Source: Halomonas cerina (GTDB taxonomy: Bacteria; Pseudomonadota; Gammaproteobacteria; Pseudomonadales; Halomonadaceae). Taken from it: a stretch of DNA of 42,722 nucleotides. Position numbers and translations under genes: made by a program. A model generated the notes under the pieces. The model searched no databases and was not told the DNA's origin. It saw nothing but the letters and a program-made list of their open reading frames with translations. Where the stretch lies: assembly GCF_014192215.1 (NCBI RefSeq), contig NZ_JACHXP010000026.1, positions 1-42,722 of the forward strand, given 5' to 3'. Of the stretch, positions 1 through 7,650 are shown piece after piece (position 1 is the stretch's first letter; the number at the start of each line of letters is the position of its first letter).

Positions 1-89
1 GCGCGCTCGTTGCCGCCGGCCTGGTCGAAGCCGGCGACGGTGTTCAGGAAGTCCTGCACTTCGGGAGTGTCGAAGATCTTCACGGTCAT
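1..89 (-). CDS. catA: catechol 1,2-dioxygenase, N-terminal part (runs off the window)
   Basis: Only the first 29 codons are present. They read MTVKIFDTPEVQDFLNTVAG, then FDQAGGNER, which resembles the start of intradiol catechol 1,2-dioxygenases. These non-haem Fe(III) enzymes open catechol to cis,cis-muconate in the cytoplasm. An in-frame ATG lies two codons upstream at 95, but GAGGG sits about 7 nt before the ATG at 89 and only 1 nt before the other, so 89 is preferred. It is the third gene of a catB-catC-catA run on the minus strand, 42 nt after catC. The Fe ligands (two Tyr, two His) lie outside the window, so the call rests on the N-terminus and the operon. Confidence 0.8.
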   Translation of the reverse strand, partial: MTVKIFDTPEVQDFLNTVAGFDQAGGNER

Positions 90-131
90 GGTCATACCCT
101 CAGTATAATGTTCGGCATCCTGCGCCGGGGA

Positions 132-422
132 TCAGGAGTCGTCGTCGCGGATGGAGGACGGATGGCGACACAGCGGCTTGACGCTGATCTCCATGTAGGG
201 GAACAGCGGCAGGTTGCTGACGAGTTCCTGCAGCTCGGCATTGTCCTCGACGTCGAAGATGCTGACGTTCGAGTAGCTACCGGCGACCCGCCACAGGTGG
301 CGCCACTTGCCGGCGCGCTGCAGCTCCTGGGAGTAGGCCTTCTCGGTTGCCTTGATCTCGGCGGCCTGCTCGGCCGGCATGTTCGGCGGCAGCTTGACGG
401 TCATTTCCACCTGAAACAGCAT
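132..422 (-). CDS. catC: muconolactone delta-isomerase
   Basis: A 96-residue protein starting MLFQVEMTVKLPPNMP, the usual length and start for muconolactone isomerase. The enzyme converts muconolactone to 3-oxoadipate enol-lactone, the third step of catechol ortho-cleavage, and works as a cytoplasmic decamer in known cases. Family-typical stretches are EKAYSQELQRAGKWRHLWRV at about residues 27-46 and LPLFPYMEISVKPLCRHPS near the C-terminus. GAGGAGAG precedes the ATG. It lies between catB (87 nt upstream) and catA (42 nt downstream) on the same strand, so the three are probably co-transcribed from the catB promoter. Confidence 0.95.
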   Translation of the reverse strand: MLFQVEMTVKLPPNMPAEQAAEIKATEKAYSQELQRAGKWRHLWRVAGSYSNVSIFDVEDNAELQELVSNLPLFPYMEISVKPLCRHPSSIRDDDS

Positions 423-509
423 GGTTCTCTCCTCTCGATGTGGTCTCGCCTGGTGAGGGGTGCGTGTCCTTGAGCCTAGACCCTAGGAACAAGTGTCACT
501 TGCGCGCCG

Positions 510-1628
510 TCACTTGCGTGAGTAATGGACCAGCTTGTCTTCATCCAGGGTCACGCCGAGGCCCGGCGCCGTTGGCAGATCGACCCCGAAGTCATGGTAG
601 TTGAGCGGCTCGGTCACGATGTCGTCGGTGAGCAGCAGCGGACCGAACATCTCGGTGCCCCAGGCCATCTCGGGCAGCGTTGCCCAGGCATGCAGCGAGG
701 CGGCGGTGCCGATGGTGCCCTCGAGCAGGGTGCCACCATAGAGGCCGATGCCGGCGGCCTGAGCGACGCTGGCCAACTCCAGCACGCCGCGCGGACCGGC
801 GGACTTGGCAATCTTCAGCGCGAAGGCACCGCTGAAGCCGCCGGCGGCCAGCGACAGGCCATCGCGGGCATCCTGCACCGCCTCGTCGGCCAGCATCGGC
901 ACATTGAAACGCTTCGACAGCCGGATCAGGGCTTCATGCTCGCGGGCGGGCGTGGCCTGCTCGATCAGCTCGATGCCGGCATCCTGCAGCGCCTGGATGC
1001 CGCGCACGGCGGTGGACTCGTCCCAGGCCTGGTTGACGTCGACCCGCACGCTTGCCCGCTCACCTAGGGCGGCCTTGATGGCGGCCACATGACGCACGTC
1101 CTGATCGACCGGGTTGGCGCCGATCTTGAGCTTGAAGTCACAGTGACGACGCTCGTCGAGACGCTGGAAGGCCTCGTCGATGTCCTTCTGGGTATCGCCG
1201 CTGGCCAGGGTCCAGAGCACCGGCAGGTGAGCCTCGCGGGCGCCACCCAGCAGCTCGGCCACCGGGACGCCCAGACGTTTGCCCTGGGCATCCAGCAGTG
1301 CGGTTTCCAGCGCCGACTTGGCGATGGCGTTACCGCGCGCGTGGCGGTTCATCAGGGCACGCAGCGCATTGACGTTGCCGGACGGCTGGCCGACCAGCAG
1401 CGGCGCCAGGTAGGTGTCGATGTTGCATTTGATGCTCTCGGGGCTCTCGGGGCCGTAGGCCAGGCCACCGATGGTGGTGCCCTCGCCGACCCCCTCGATG
1501 CCGTCGCTGTGGCGCATTCGCACGATCACCATGGTCTGGCAGGCCATGGTGGTCATGGAGAGCTTGTGGGGGCGGATGGTCGGCAGGTCGACCAGCAGCG
1601 TCTCGATGCGTTCGATCACGGATGACAT
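510..1628 (-). CDS. catB: muconate cycloisomerase
   Basis: A 372-residue enolase-superfamily enzyme converting cis,cis-muconate to (+)-muconolactone. Visible catalytic features are the KLK motif (K166/K168), metal ligands D197 in RVDVNQAW, E223 and D248 (LADEA), and K272 on the opposite strand of the barrel. This matches the known muconate lactonising enzyme layout within one residue. The frame is open upstream to 1811, but MSSVIERIE at 1628 has GGAG 7 nt upstream and gives the family length. It is the first gene of the catBCA operon and is divergent from catR with a 105-nt intergenic region, the classical CatR-controlled arrangement. Confidence 0.95.
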   Translation of the reverse strand: MSSVIERIETLLVDLPTIRPHKLSMTTMACQTMVIVRMRHSDGIEGVGEGTTIGGLAYGPESPESIKCNIDTYLAPLLVGQPSGNVNALRALMNRHARGNAIAKSALETALLDAQGKRLGVPVAELLGGAREAHLPVLWTLASGDTQKDIDEAFQRLDERRHCDFKLKIGANPVDQDVRHVAAIKAALGERASVRVDVNQAWDESTAVRGIQALQDAGIELIEQATPAREHEALIRLSKRFNVPMLADEAVQDARDGLSLAAGGFSGAFALKIAKSAGPRGVLELASVAQAAGIGLYGGTLLEGTIGTAASLHAWATLPEMAWGTEMFGPLLLTDDIVTEPLNYHDFGVDLPTAPGLGVTLDEDKLVHYSRK

Positions 1629-1647
1629 GGGAGGCTCCGAAGTTCGG

Positions 1648-1702
1648 CAATCAGGTGATTGCGTGGCAGTTTGATTGCAGCGTGAAGACCGAACCAATAT
1701 TG
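1648..1702. promoter_or_regulatory. catB-catR control region: palindrome, repeat and CAATATTG box
   Basis: The 105-nt gap holds a palindrome, GCAATCA-GG-TGATTGC (1647-1662). TGATTGC repeats at 1672-1678, 16 nt after its first copy. A CAATATTG octamer lies at 1695-1702. These are plausible CatR (LysR-type) sites for muconate-responsive control of catBCA and autoregulation of catR. That assignment is inferred from position and symmetry. CAATATTG also occurs upstream of benE and between pobA and its regulator. Confidence 0.5.
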
Positions 1703-1733
1703 TTTGAGTGACTTGCCATACCCTGGAGGTATC

Positions 1734-2636
1734 ATGGAACTGCGCCACCTGCGCTACTTCTGCGTGGTCGCCGAGGAGCTCAACCTGACCTGTGCGGCGG
1801 AACGACTGCACATGTCACAGCCGCCTTTATCCAGACAGATCAAACAGTTGGAGAAGGAGGTCGGGGCCGAGCTATTCGAGCGCAGCTCCCGGGGGCTGCG
1901 TCTTACGGCCACTGGCCAGTTCTTCCAGCAGCATGCCCTGCAGATACTGGAAAAGGTCGATGCTACCCTGGAGGCCACCCGCCACATGGCCCGCAGCAAG
2001 CGCGTCATGTTTGGCATCGGCTTCGTCCCCTCGGTGTTCTATGGTCAGTTACCGCTGCTGGTCCGCGACTTACGACAAAAGGATAATGTCGAGCTGACCC
2101 TGGCGGAGCTGACCACGGTCCAGCAGATCCAGGCGCTCAAGGCGGGCCGCATCGATATGGGGTTCGGCCGTCTCAAGATAGACGACCCGGAGGTGGTGCA
2201 GGAGGTGCTCTTCGACGAACCTCTGGTGGCCGCCCTGCCCAGCGGCCATCCACTGGAAGGGACCACCCCCACCCTGGCCGAGCTTGCCCGCTATCCGCTG
2301 GTGCTGTTCCCTGCCAAGCCGCGCCCCAGCATGGCCGACATGGTGCTGGGCTTGTTCCGGCGACAGGGGCTCAAGGTCGAGGTTGCCCAGGAGGCCAACG
2401 AACTGCAGACGGCGCTGAGCCTGGTGCACTCCGAGATCGGCATCAGCCTGGTGCCGGAGCAGGTCCGCCGTGTCCAGCGCGATGGCATCGTCTACACCTA
2501 CCTCGCCGACCGCAGCCTCACCATTCCGGTGATCTGCAGCCGCCGCCGCGGCGAAGCCCCATCGCCGCTCATGCAGGAGGCCAATGCCATCCTGCGCGTC
2601 CTGGTGGAAAACCGCCGCAGCGGGCGCTATCCCTGA
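1734..2636 (+). CDS. catR: LysR-family regulator of the catechol operon
   Basis: A 300-residue LysR-type regulator. The winged helix-turn-helix is at about residues 1-60 (MELRHLRYFCVVAEELNLTC, then AAERLHMSQPPLSRQIKQLE), typical of the CatR/BenM/ClcR branch, followed by an effector domain from about 90 onward. The start at 1734 is chosen because CTGGAGGT lies just upstream and MELRHLRYF is the family N-terminus; upstream in-frame codons are unlikely. Divergence from catBCA implies activation by cis,cis-muconate and autorepression, as known for CatR. A BenM-like role cannot be excluded because benE is 2 kb away. Confidence 0.88.
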   Translation: MELRHLRYFCVVAEELNLTCAAERLHMSQPPLSRQIKQLEKEVGAELFERSSRGLRLTATGQFFQQHALQILEKVDATLEATRHMARSKRVMFGIGFVPSVFYGQLPLLVRDLRQKDNVELTLAELTTVQQIQALKAGRIDMGFGRLKIDDPEVVQEVLFDEPLVAALPSGHPLEGTTPTLAELARYPLVLFPAKPRPSMADMVLGLFRRQGLKVEVAQEANELQTALSLVHSEIGISLVPEQVRRVQRDGIVYTYLADRSLTIPVICSRRRGEAPSPLMQEANAILRVLVENRRSGRYP

Positions 2637-2652
2637 CGGTCGAGGCGTCGCC

Positions 2653-2744
2653 TCACATCGCGAACAGTGCCACCAGCGAGTCGATGAAGACCCGCAACCG
2701 CGGCGTCAGATGACGATGGTGGGGATAGAGGATGGTCATGGGCA
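2653..2744. repeat. 92-bp direct repeat, left copy
   Basis: It matches 3579-3670 in the same orientation at 89 of 92 positions by eye. Differences are A/G in tcacAtcg, G/C in accagcGag and G/A in gatgGtgg. The pair flanks the toxin-antitoxin module. The right copy is the 3' end of the intact LysR gene. Confidence 0.85.
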
Positions 2745-2790
2745 TGCCCGACACCACTGCCGGCGTAGTGGGGTAAGAGGGCCAGCCTGG
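2653..2790 (-). pseudogene. C-terminal remnant of a LysR-family gene
   Basis: The minus strand encodes PSYPTTPAVVSGMPMTILYP, then HHRHLTPRLRVFIDSLVALFAM and a TGA stop at 2653. The last 30 residues nearly duplicate the C-terminus of the LysR gene at 3579-4469 (PMTILYPHHRHLTPRLRVFI, then DWLVALFAT). The upstream part differs from that gene, although both are LysR-like. No start or DNA-binding domain remains, because the toxin stop codon begins at 2795. It is either the tail of a second, truncated LysR gene or a product of duplication and recombination around the toxin-antitoxin pair. Confidence 0.7.
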
Positions 2791-2794
2791 CATT

Positions 2795-3214
2795 TCACCC
2801 CTGCTGCCACGGATTGACAAGCGGCACACCGAGGCTTGCGAAGTCCTTCACGTTGCGGGTGGCCAGTATGGCCCCATGGCATAGGCAGATCGCTGCGATC
2901 TGGGCATCTGCTATTTGCACCGCCCTGCCCGCCTGTTCGCTGGCGACAACCCGCTCGGCATAGTGAATCGCCGCTTCGCCGTCAAAGGATAGGATGCGAC
3001 CGGCGAAGTCATCATCAAGCATCCCCGCCGCCATGACCGCCAGCGACCTCTTGCGACGGCCGGCCGGCAGGCGCTGAATGCCGTAGAGGATCTCGGCCAC
3101 GGTAATCGACGTGATGGCCACCGTGGTTGCCACCTGCGCATCCAGCCAATCGACAATGCCCGGCGCGGGTGCCGGGCGCATCAACTCGGAGAGCACATTG
3201 GTGTCGAGCACCAT
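2795..3214 (-). CDS. vapC: PIN-domain toxin, VapC/FitB type
   Basis: A 139-residue PIN-domain protein, probably a Mg-dependent endoribonuclease that blocks translation when free of antitoxin. PIN acidic residues are D4 in MVLDTNVLSEL, E41 in VAEILYG, D103 in IADAQIAAIC and the D124 region (LATRNVKDF). The wording resembles FitB/StbB-type VapC toxins. The ATG at 3214 overlaps the antitoxin TGA by one base (TGATG). A GTG one codon upstream (3217) would overlap by four, so the start is uncertain by one codon. Substrate RNA cannot be inferred. Confidence 0.9.
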   Translation of the reverse strand: MVLDTNVLSELMRPAPAPGIVDWLDAQVATTVAITSITVAEILYGIQRLPAGRRKRSLAVMAAGMLDDDFAGRILSFDGEAAIHYAERVVASEQAGRAVQIADAQIAAICLCHGAILATRNVKDFASLGVPLVNPWQQG

Positions 3215-3456
3215 CACTCTTCGAACTCCGCCGCCCGCGGGCGCTCCTCACGGCTCGGCAGCTCCAGGTCGACACCGCCCTCCTCTGCGAAGCGCTGCCG
3301 AATCCGGCTGCCTAGGCCGCGTTCGGGACGGGGCGCCAGCGCCCGCCGCAAGATAGTACGCACCTCCTCCTCCATGGAGTGCCCATGACGTGCCGCCGCC
3401 AGGCGCAGCTCAGCCTTCAGGTCGTCATCCAGGTTACGGATCGTGATGGATGCCAT
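3214..3456 (-). CDS. vapB: ribbon-helix-helix antitoxin, FitA/VapB type
   Basis: An 80-residue protein. The N-terminus MASITIRNLDDDLKAELRLA, then AARHGHSMEEEVRTILRRAL, is a ribbon-helix-helix DNA-binding domain of the FitA/StbC kind. The acidic C-terminal tail (about residues 50-80) would wrap the PIN toxin. The start at 3456 has GGGAGGA upstream; the frame continues further but without family residues. It precedes and overlaps the toxin gene, so the pair is one transcript. Autorepression through the palindrome at 3480-3499 is likely, as is usual for this family. Confidence 0.88.
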   Translation of the reverse strand: MASITIRNLDDDLKAELRLAAARHGHSMEEEVRTILRRALAPRPERGLGSRIRQRFAEEGGVDLELPSREERPRAAEFEE

Positions 3457-3479
3457 GTGGTCCTCCCCTCGCTTACTGA

Positions 3480-3499
3480 TATCAATGCCATCATTGATA
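3480..3499. promoter_or_regulatory. palindromic operator of the vapBC-type operon
   Basis: TATCAATG-CCAT-CATTGATA is a perfect inverted repeat with 8-bp arms. It lies 24 nt upstream of the antitoxin start in A/T-rich DNA that would hold its promoter. Toxin-antitoxin complexes of this family usually bind such repeats; the role here is inferred. Confidence 0.65.
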
Positions 3500-3578
3500 G
3501 CAATATAGCCCACTGGTTCCTGCCTGCCACTGATGGCCTGCGCCCGCGAGCACACCGTGACGATGGCCTGATCCCCGC

Positions 3579-3670
3579 TCACGTCGCGAACAGTGCCACC
3601 AGCCAGTCGATGAAGACCCGCAACCGCGGCGTCAGATGACGATGATGGGGATAGAGGATGGTCATGGGCA
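3579..3670. repeat. 92-bp direct repeat, right copy
   Basis: This is the 3' end of the intact LysR gene. It is the partner of 2653-2744, with three mismatches. Confidence 0.85.
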
Positions 3671-4469
3671 GGGGCGGTAGGCGGTAGTCGGGCAGCAGCT
3701 CTACCAGGGTGCCCGCCTCGAGCTGGCGTGAGACGTGGTAGCGCGGTACCTGGATGAGGCCGAACCCCGCTTCGCAGGCCGCCACATAGGCCTCGCCATG
3801 GTTGACCGCCAGGTCGGCGGGCAGGTCCCGGGGCTGTTCGCGCCCCTCGACCGAGAAGGCCAGCGGATCCAGCCGCCCGGTAGTGGGCGACAGGTAGGCC
3901 ACACAGCGATGGCCCGCCAACTGGTCCAGTGAGACGGGGCGGCCATGGCGCGCTACATAGTCGGCGCTGGCGCAGGTCACCTGCTCCAGGGGCGGCAGCG
4001 GCCGCGCCACCAGCGTGGAATCCTTGAGCTCCCCGATGCGTACCACGCAGTCCACACCCTCGCCCACCAGGTCGACCCGACGGTCACCGCTGCCCACCTC
4101 CAGTAGAATATCCGGGTAGCGGGCCTGGAAATCGGGCAGTGTGGGGATCACCACCAGGCGGCTCAGCGAGGCCGGCAGGTCGATGCGCAGCCGCCCCCGG
4201 GGCCGATGGGCCACTTGGGCGAGCGCGCTCTCAGCCTCCTCGATCTGGGCCAGGATCTCGCGGCAGTGCCGGTAGTAGGAGTTCCCATCCAGCGTCGGAC
4301 TCACCTGCCGCGTCGTGCGCTGCAGCAGGCGCACCCCCAGATGGCTCTCGAGTTGCTTGATCAACGTGCTGGCTGAGGCACGCGAGATGTCGAGCTGCTC
4401 CGCCGCCCGGGTGAAGCTGCCCAGTTCCACGACCCGGGTGAACAGCTGCATCGCCTGAAGTCGATCCAT
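3579..4469 (-). CDS. LysR-family regulator, target unknown
   Basis: A 296-residue LysR-type regulator with the helix-turn-helix at about residues 1-60 (MDRLQAMQLFTRVVELGSFT, then RAAEQLDISRASASTLIKQL) and a substrate-binding domain from about 90 (RGRLRIDLPASLSRLVV). It belongs to the CrgA/DhaR-like branch of many uncharacterised paralogues. It diverges from benE across 436 nt, so control of benE is possible but unsupported by effector clues. Its last 92 bp are repeated at 2653-2744, on the other side of the toxin-antitoxin pair. Confidence 0.85.
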   Translation of the reverse strand: MDRLQAMQLFTRVVELGSFTRAAEQLDISRASASTLIKQLESHLGVRLLQRTTRQVSPTLDGNSYYRHCREILAQIEEAESALAQVAHRPRGRLRIDLPASLSRLVVIPTLPDFQARYPDILLEVGSGDRRVDLVGEGVDCVVRIGELKDSTLVARPLPPLEQVTCASADYVARHGRPVSLDQLAGHRCVAYLSPTTGRLDPLAFSVEGREQPRDLPADLAVNHGEAYVAACEAGFGLIQVPRYHVSRQLEAGTLVELLPDYRLPPLPMTILYPHHRHLTPRLRVFIDWLVALFAT

Positions 4470-4766
4470 GGCCAGGGTCTCTCAGGACTATCACAGATAG
4501 CGATATCGCTCGGGGCTAATCCATCGACAAGCCTGCGAGCGGGGCCGGCCCTCCGGAGGCGCTGTGAATACTTCCCTGTACGCTACCGACGCCCTGCTTC
4601 GCTCTCGCGTCCCGCTTCACTCGCAGGACCGGTGTTGGCCATCCATGGCCAGCCCGTTCGTAGCAGTGCTCCTCACCCATGGCGTAGGACCTCCTCTCCG
4701 GCTTGTCCCCGGCACCCCTCGTCAGACTCAACTGCGATTGCCCTGCAGGGTCGCCCTTGCTCCATC
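4470..4766. other. gene-poor spacer upstream of benE
   Basis: No convincing gene. The stretch contains a perfect short inverted repeat, TGGCCAT-CC-ATGGCCA (4636-4651), and phrases such as GGCGCTGTGAATACTTCCC that resemble dispersed intergenic repeats I associate with Halomonas. That last point is only an impression and needs a genome search. Confidence 0.35.
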
Positions 4767-4797
4767 CAATATTGTTCAACCTGAGTGAACAGTATTG
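4767..4797. promoter_or_regulatory. inverted repeat, probable benE operator
   Basis: CAATATTGTTCA (4767-4778) and TGAACAGTATTG (4786-4797) form 12-bp arms with one mismatch around a 7-nt centre. The element lies 109 nt upstream of benE. It begins with the same CAATATTG octamer found in the cat and pob control regions. The size suits a dimeric regulator; which one is unknown. Confidence 0.55.
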
Positions 4798-4905
4798 TCA
4801 CATCAGGGCTATTTATCAATTCCTGCGCGCCCAATAGGCTGATCTGCGAACCGCATGTGGCCATCGCACTCCGCATGCCGGCAAATTCTCGTCCCGGAGA
4901 GCGCT

Positions 4906-6117
4906 ATGCTGCACAAGGATCTTTCCCTGTCGGCCGTCACGGCCGGCTTCCTGGCGGTGCTGGTTTCCTATTCCGGCCCGCTGATCATCTTCTTCCAGGC
5001 CGCCCAGAGCGCCGATATCTCGCCGGCCATGATGACCTCCTGGGTGTGGGCGGTCTCGCTGGGTGCCGCCGTCTCGGGCATCGGGCTGAGCCTGTGGCTC
5101 AAGGTCCCGGTGGTCACCGCCTGGTCGGCGCCGGGGACCGCGCTGCTGGTCACGTTGTTTCCCGAGATCACCCTCAATGAGGCCATCGGCGCCTACCTCA
5201 CCGCGGCCGTTATCCTGCTGCTGATCGGCCTCAGCGGCGGCTTCGACCGACTGCTGCAGGCCATCCCCCGTGGCATCGCCGGGGCCATGATGGCCGGCAT
5301 CCTGTTCCAGTTCGGCGTCGGGGTCTTTCACTCGATCGAGTCGGCGCCGGCCCTGGCGCTGGGCATGGTCGCCGCCTACCTGGTGCTCAAGCGCCTCTTT
5401 CCGCGCTATTGCCTAGTGATGCTGCTGGGCGTGGGCATCGCCTTGGCAATCGGCCTGGAAGGGGCCAGCCTGGAGGGTGTCGGCCTGTCGCTGGCCACAC
5501 CTACGCTGATCGCGCCGGCGTGGTCTTGGCATGCCACCCTGAGCCTGGCCCTGCCATTGGTGCTGGTCAGTCTCACCGGGCAGTTCCTGCCAGGCATGAC
5601 CATCATGCGCAACGCCGGCTACACGACGCCGGCTCGCCCCATCATCACGGTGACGGGCCTGACCTCGCTGGCCACCGCCTGCTTCGGCGGCATTACCACC
5701 GTGATCGCGGCGATCACCGCCGCGCTGTGCACCAGCCCGGAAGCCCATGACGACCCCGACAAGCGTTACGTGGCCGGCATCGCCAACGGCGTCTTCTACC
5801 TGATCGGCGGTACCTTCGCCGGCACCATCGTGGCGCTGTTCACCGCCTTACCCGGCACCTTCATCGCCGTGCTGGCGGGGCTGGCCCTGGTGGGCGCCAT
5901 CGGCAGCAATCTCGAGGCGGCGATCACCGCCACCGACCACCGCGAAGCCTCGCTGCTCACCTTCCTGGCCACGGCGTCCGGGATGTCCTTCCTGGGCCTG
6001 GGCTCGGCCTTCTGGGGCGTGGTGATCGGCACCGCCGCCTACCTGGTGCTGCACCGCCCGTGGCAGCGCCCGGCCCGTCGGCTGCCCGATACGGGCAACG
6101 CCGCAGAGCGTTCATGA
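4906..6117 (+). CDS. benE: benzoate/H+ symporter, BenE family
   Basis: A 403-residue hydrophobic protein with about 12 membrane segments, typical of BenE benzoate transporters of the inner membrane. Characteristic stretches are FLAVLVSYSGPLIIFFQAAQ, VPVVTAWSAPGTALL, GFDRLLQAIPRGIAGAMMAG and the C-terminal LATASGMSFLGLGSAFWG. The start at 4906 follows GGAG by 6 nt and matches the family N-terminus MLHKDLSLSAV; an in-frame start at 4855 adds an unrelated leader. It lies near the cat operon, whose substrate catechol is made from benzoate, but no benzoate dioxygenase genes are in the window. A strong terminator follows. Confidence 0.9.
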   Translation: MLHKDLSLSAVTAGFLAVLVSYSGPLIIFFQAAQSADISPAMMTSWVWAVSLGAAVSGIGLSLWLKVPVVTAWSAPGTALLVTLFPEITLNEAIGAYLTAAVILLLIGLSGGFDRLLQAIPRGIAGAMMAGILFQFGVGVFHSIESAPALALGMVAAYLVLKRLFPRYCLVMLLGVGIALAIGLEGASLEGVGLSLATPTLIAPAWSWHATLSLALPLVLVSLTGQFLPGMTIMRNAGYTTPARPIITVTGLTSLATACFGGITTVIAAITAALCTSPEAHDDPDKRYVAGIANGVFYLIGGTFAGTIVALFTALPGTFIAVLAGLALVGAIGSNLEAAITATDHREASLLTFLATASGMSFLGLGSAFWGVVIGTAAYLVLHRPWQRPARRLPDTGNAAERS

Positions 6118-6168
6118 CCCACGGCCGCCCGGCGGCCGGTCTATGCCCTCTGACACTTACTGCCGCCC

Positions 6169-6210
6169 ATGAAAGCGCCCCGCCCAGGAAACCGGGCGGG
6201 GCGCTTTCAT
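6169..6210. terminator. bidirectional terminator between benE and the aldehyde dehydrogenase
   Basis: A near-ideal hairpin with 17-bp perfect arms, ATGAAAGCGCCCCGCCC (6169-6185) and its complement (6194-6210), and an 8-nt loop. It lies between convergent genes ending at 6117 and 6232. Confidence 0.85.
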
Positions 6211-6231
6211 GGCAAGGGCGGGTGCGCCGAT

Positions 6232-7605
6232 TCAGGCGCCGAGGCGAATCAGCTTGCGATTGACGAACTCGTGCATGCCGTCGTGGCCCAGTTCGCGACC
6301 GAACCCGGAGCGTTTCACGCCGCCGAAGGGTAGCTCGGCGGCCGAGCCCGGCCCCTCGTTGATATGTACCATGCCGGCCTCGAGCCGCTCGGCCAGGCGT
6401 CGGGCCCGCTCGAGGTCCCGCGACTGGATCACTGCCCCCAGGCCGTAGGCGGAGTCGTTGGCCAGGCGCACCGCTTCGTCCTCATTCGACACCGGATAAA
6501 CGACCGCCACCGGGCCGAACAGCTCCTCGTGGAAGGGACGCATCTCGGGGGTCACCCCGGTCAGGATAGTCGGCGCGTACCAGGCCCCTGGACGGTCAAG
6601 ACGATGACCGCCGGTGACGACCCAGGCACCCTGGGCGACGGCATCCTGTACCTGGGCGTCGAGCGTCTGGAGCGCCGCCTCGGAGGAGAGCGGGCCCATG
6701 AAGGTGTCTTCGGCCATGGGGTCCCCCACGACGATGCTTGCCACGGCATCCTGGAAGGCGCCCAGGAAATCGTCGTACACGACACGATCGACCAGGATAC
6801 GCTTGGCGGCGTTGCAGGCCTGCCCGGCATTGCCGAAACGGCCCAGCAGTGCCTGCTGCACGGCCTGCTCCAGATTGGCGTCGTCCAGCACGAGAAAGGG
6901 ATCGGAGCCGCCCAGTTCCAGCACCACCTTCTTGAGGTAGCGACCGGCGATCTCGGCCACCGCCGAGCCGGCGCGCTCGGAGCCGGTCAGCGACACCCCC
7001 TGGACCCGCGGGTCGGCGATGATGTCCCCGGCCTGGGCGTTGCTGGCATAGACATTGACGTAGGCACCCTCGGGAGCGCCGGCATCCTGGAAGATCTGCG
7101 CCATCGCCCGGGCCGACTCGGGGCACTGGGGCGCATGCTTGAGCAGGATCGTATTGCCATTCATCAGATTGGGCGCGGCGAAGCGGGCTACCTGATAGTA
7201 GGGAAAATTCCAAGGCATGATGCCGAGCAGCACACCAAGCCCCTGCTTGAGGATCACCGCGCTGCCGCCGCCGGCAATCTCGATGGGTTCATCGGCCAGA
7301 AAGCGCGGTCCATGCTCGGCATAGTAGCGATAGATGGACACCACGATGTCGATCTCGAGGCCGGCCTGGAACCGCGGCTTGCCCATCTCGCGGCTGATGA
7401 TGGCGGCCAGTGGATCGCGGCGCTCGGCGTAGAGGTCGGACACCCGGCTCAGCAGGGCGGCACGTTCGGCGACGCCGCTACGGCGCCATTCGCCGAAGGC
7501 ATGGTGGGCGCGCTCGATGGCACTCACGATCTCGGCATCGGTGGCCGTGGGAAAGGTCTTCTCCATCTCTCCGGTGGCCGGGTTGGTCACGGCATACTGG
7601 GTCAT
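6232..7605 (-). CDS. NAD(P)-dependent aldehyde dehydrogenase
   Basis: A 457-residue aldehyde dehydrogenase. Visible catalytic residues are N133 in MPWNFPY, E230 in VLELGGSDPF and the nucleophile C264 in GNAGQACNA. The cofactor-domain stretch VSLTGSERAG is present. It resembles Sad/YneI-type succinate-semialdehyde dehydrogenases. It lies 45 nt downstream of a ThDP-dependent decarboxylase-like gene on the same strand. A decarboxylase-dehydrogenase pair recalls benzoylformate decarboxylase plus benzaldehyde dehydrogenase, so an aromatic aldehyde is a reasonable but unproven substrate. The enzyme looks intact although its upstream partner has lost a domain. Confidence 0.85.
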   Translation of the reverse strand: MTQYAVTNPATGEMEKTFPTATDAEIVSAIERAHHAFGEWRRSGVAERAALLSRVSDLYAERRDPLAAIISREMGKPRFQAGLEIDIVVSIYRYYAEHGPRFLADEPIEIAGGGSAVILKQGLGVLLGIMPWNFPYYQVARFAAPNLMNGNTILLKHAPQCPESARAMAQIFQDAGAPEGAYVNVYASNAQAGDIIADPRVQGVSLTGSERAGSAVAEIAGRYLKKVVLELGGSDPFLVLDDANLEQAVQQALLGRFGNAGQACNAAKRILVDRVVYDDFLGAFQDAVASIVVGDPMAEDTFMGPLSSEAALQTLDAQVQDAVAQGAWVVTGGHRLDRPGAWYAPTILTGVTPEMRPFHEELFGPVAVVYPVSNEDEAVRLANDSAYGLGAVIQSRDLERARRLAERLEAGMVHINEGPGSAAELPFGGVKRSGFGRELGHDGMHEFVNRKLIRLGA

Positions 7606-7650
7606 CGGGTCGTTCCTGTTGTGATTGTCGTTACGCTCGTTCTGACATCC

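Noticed and set aside
4516..4779. Possible small minus-strand gene upstream of benE
   Set aside because: No ribosome site and no family likeness. It spans the benE operator and looks like intergenic repeat DNA.
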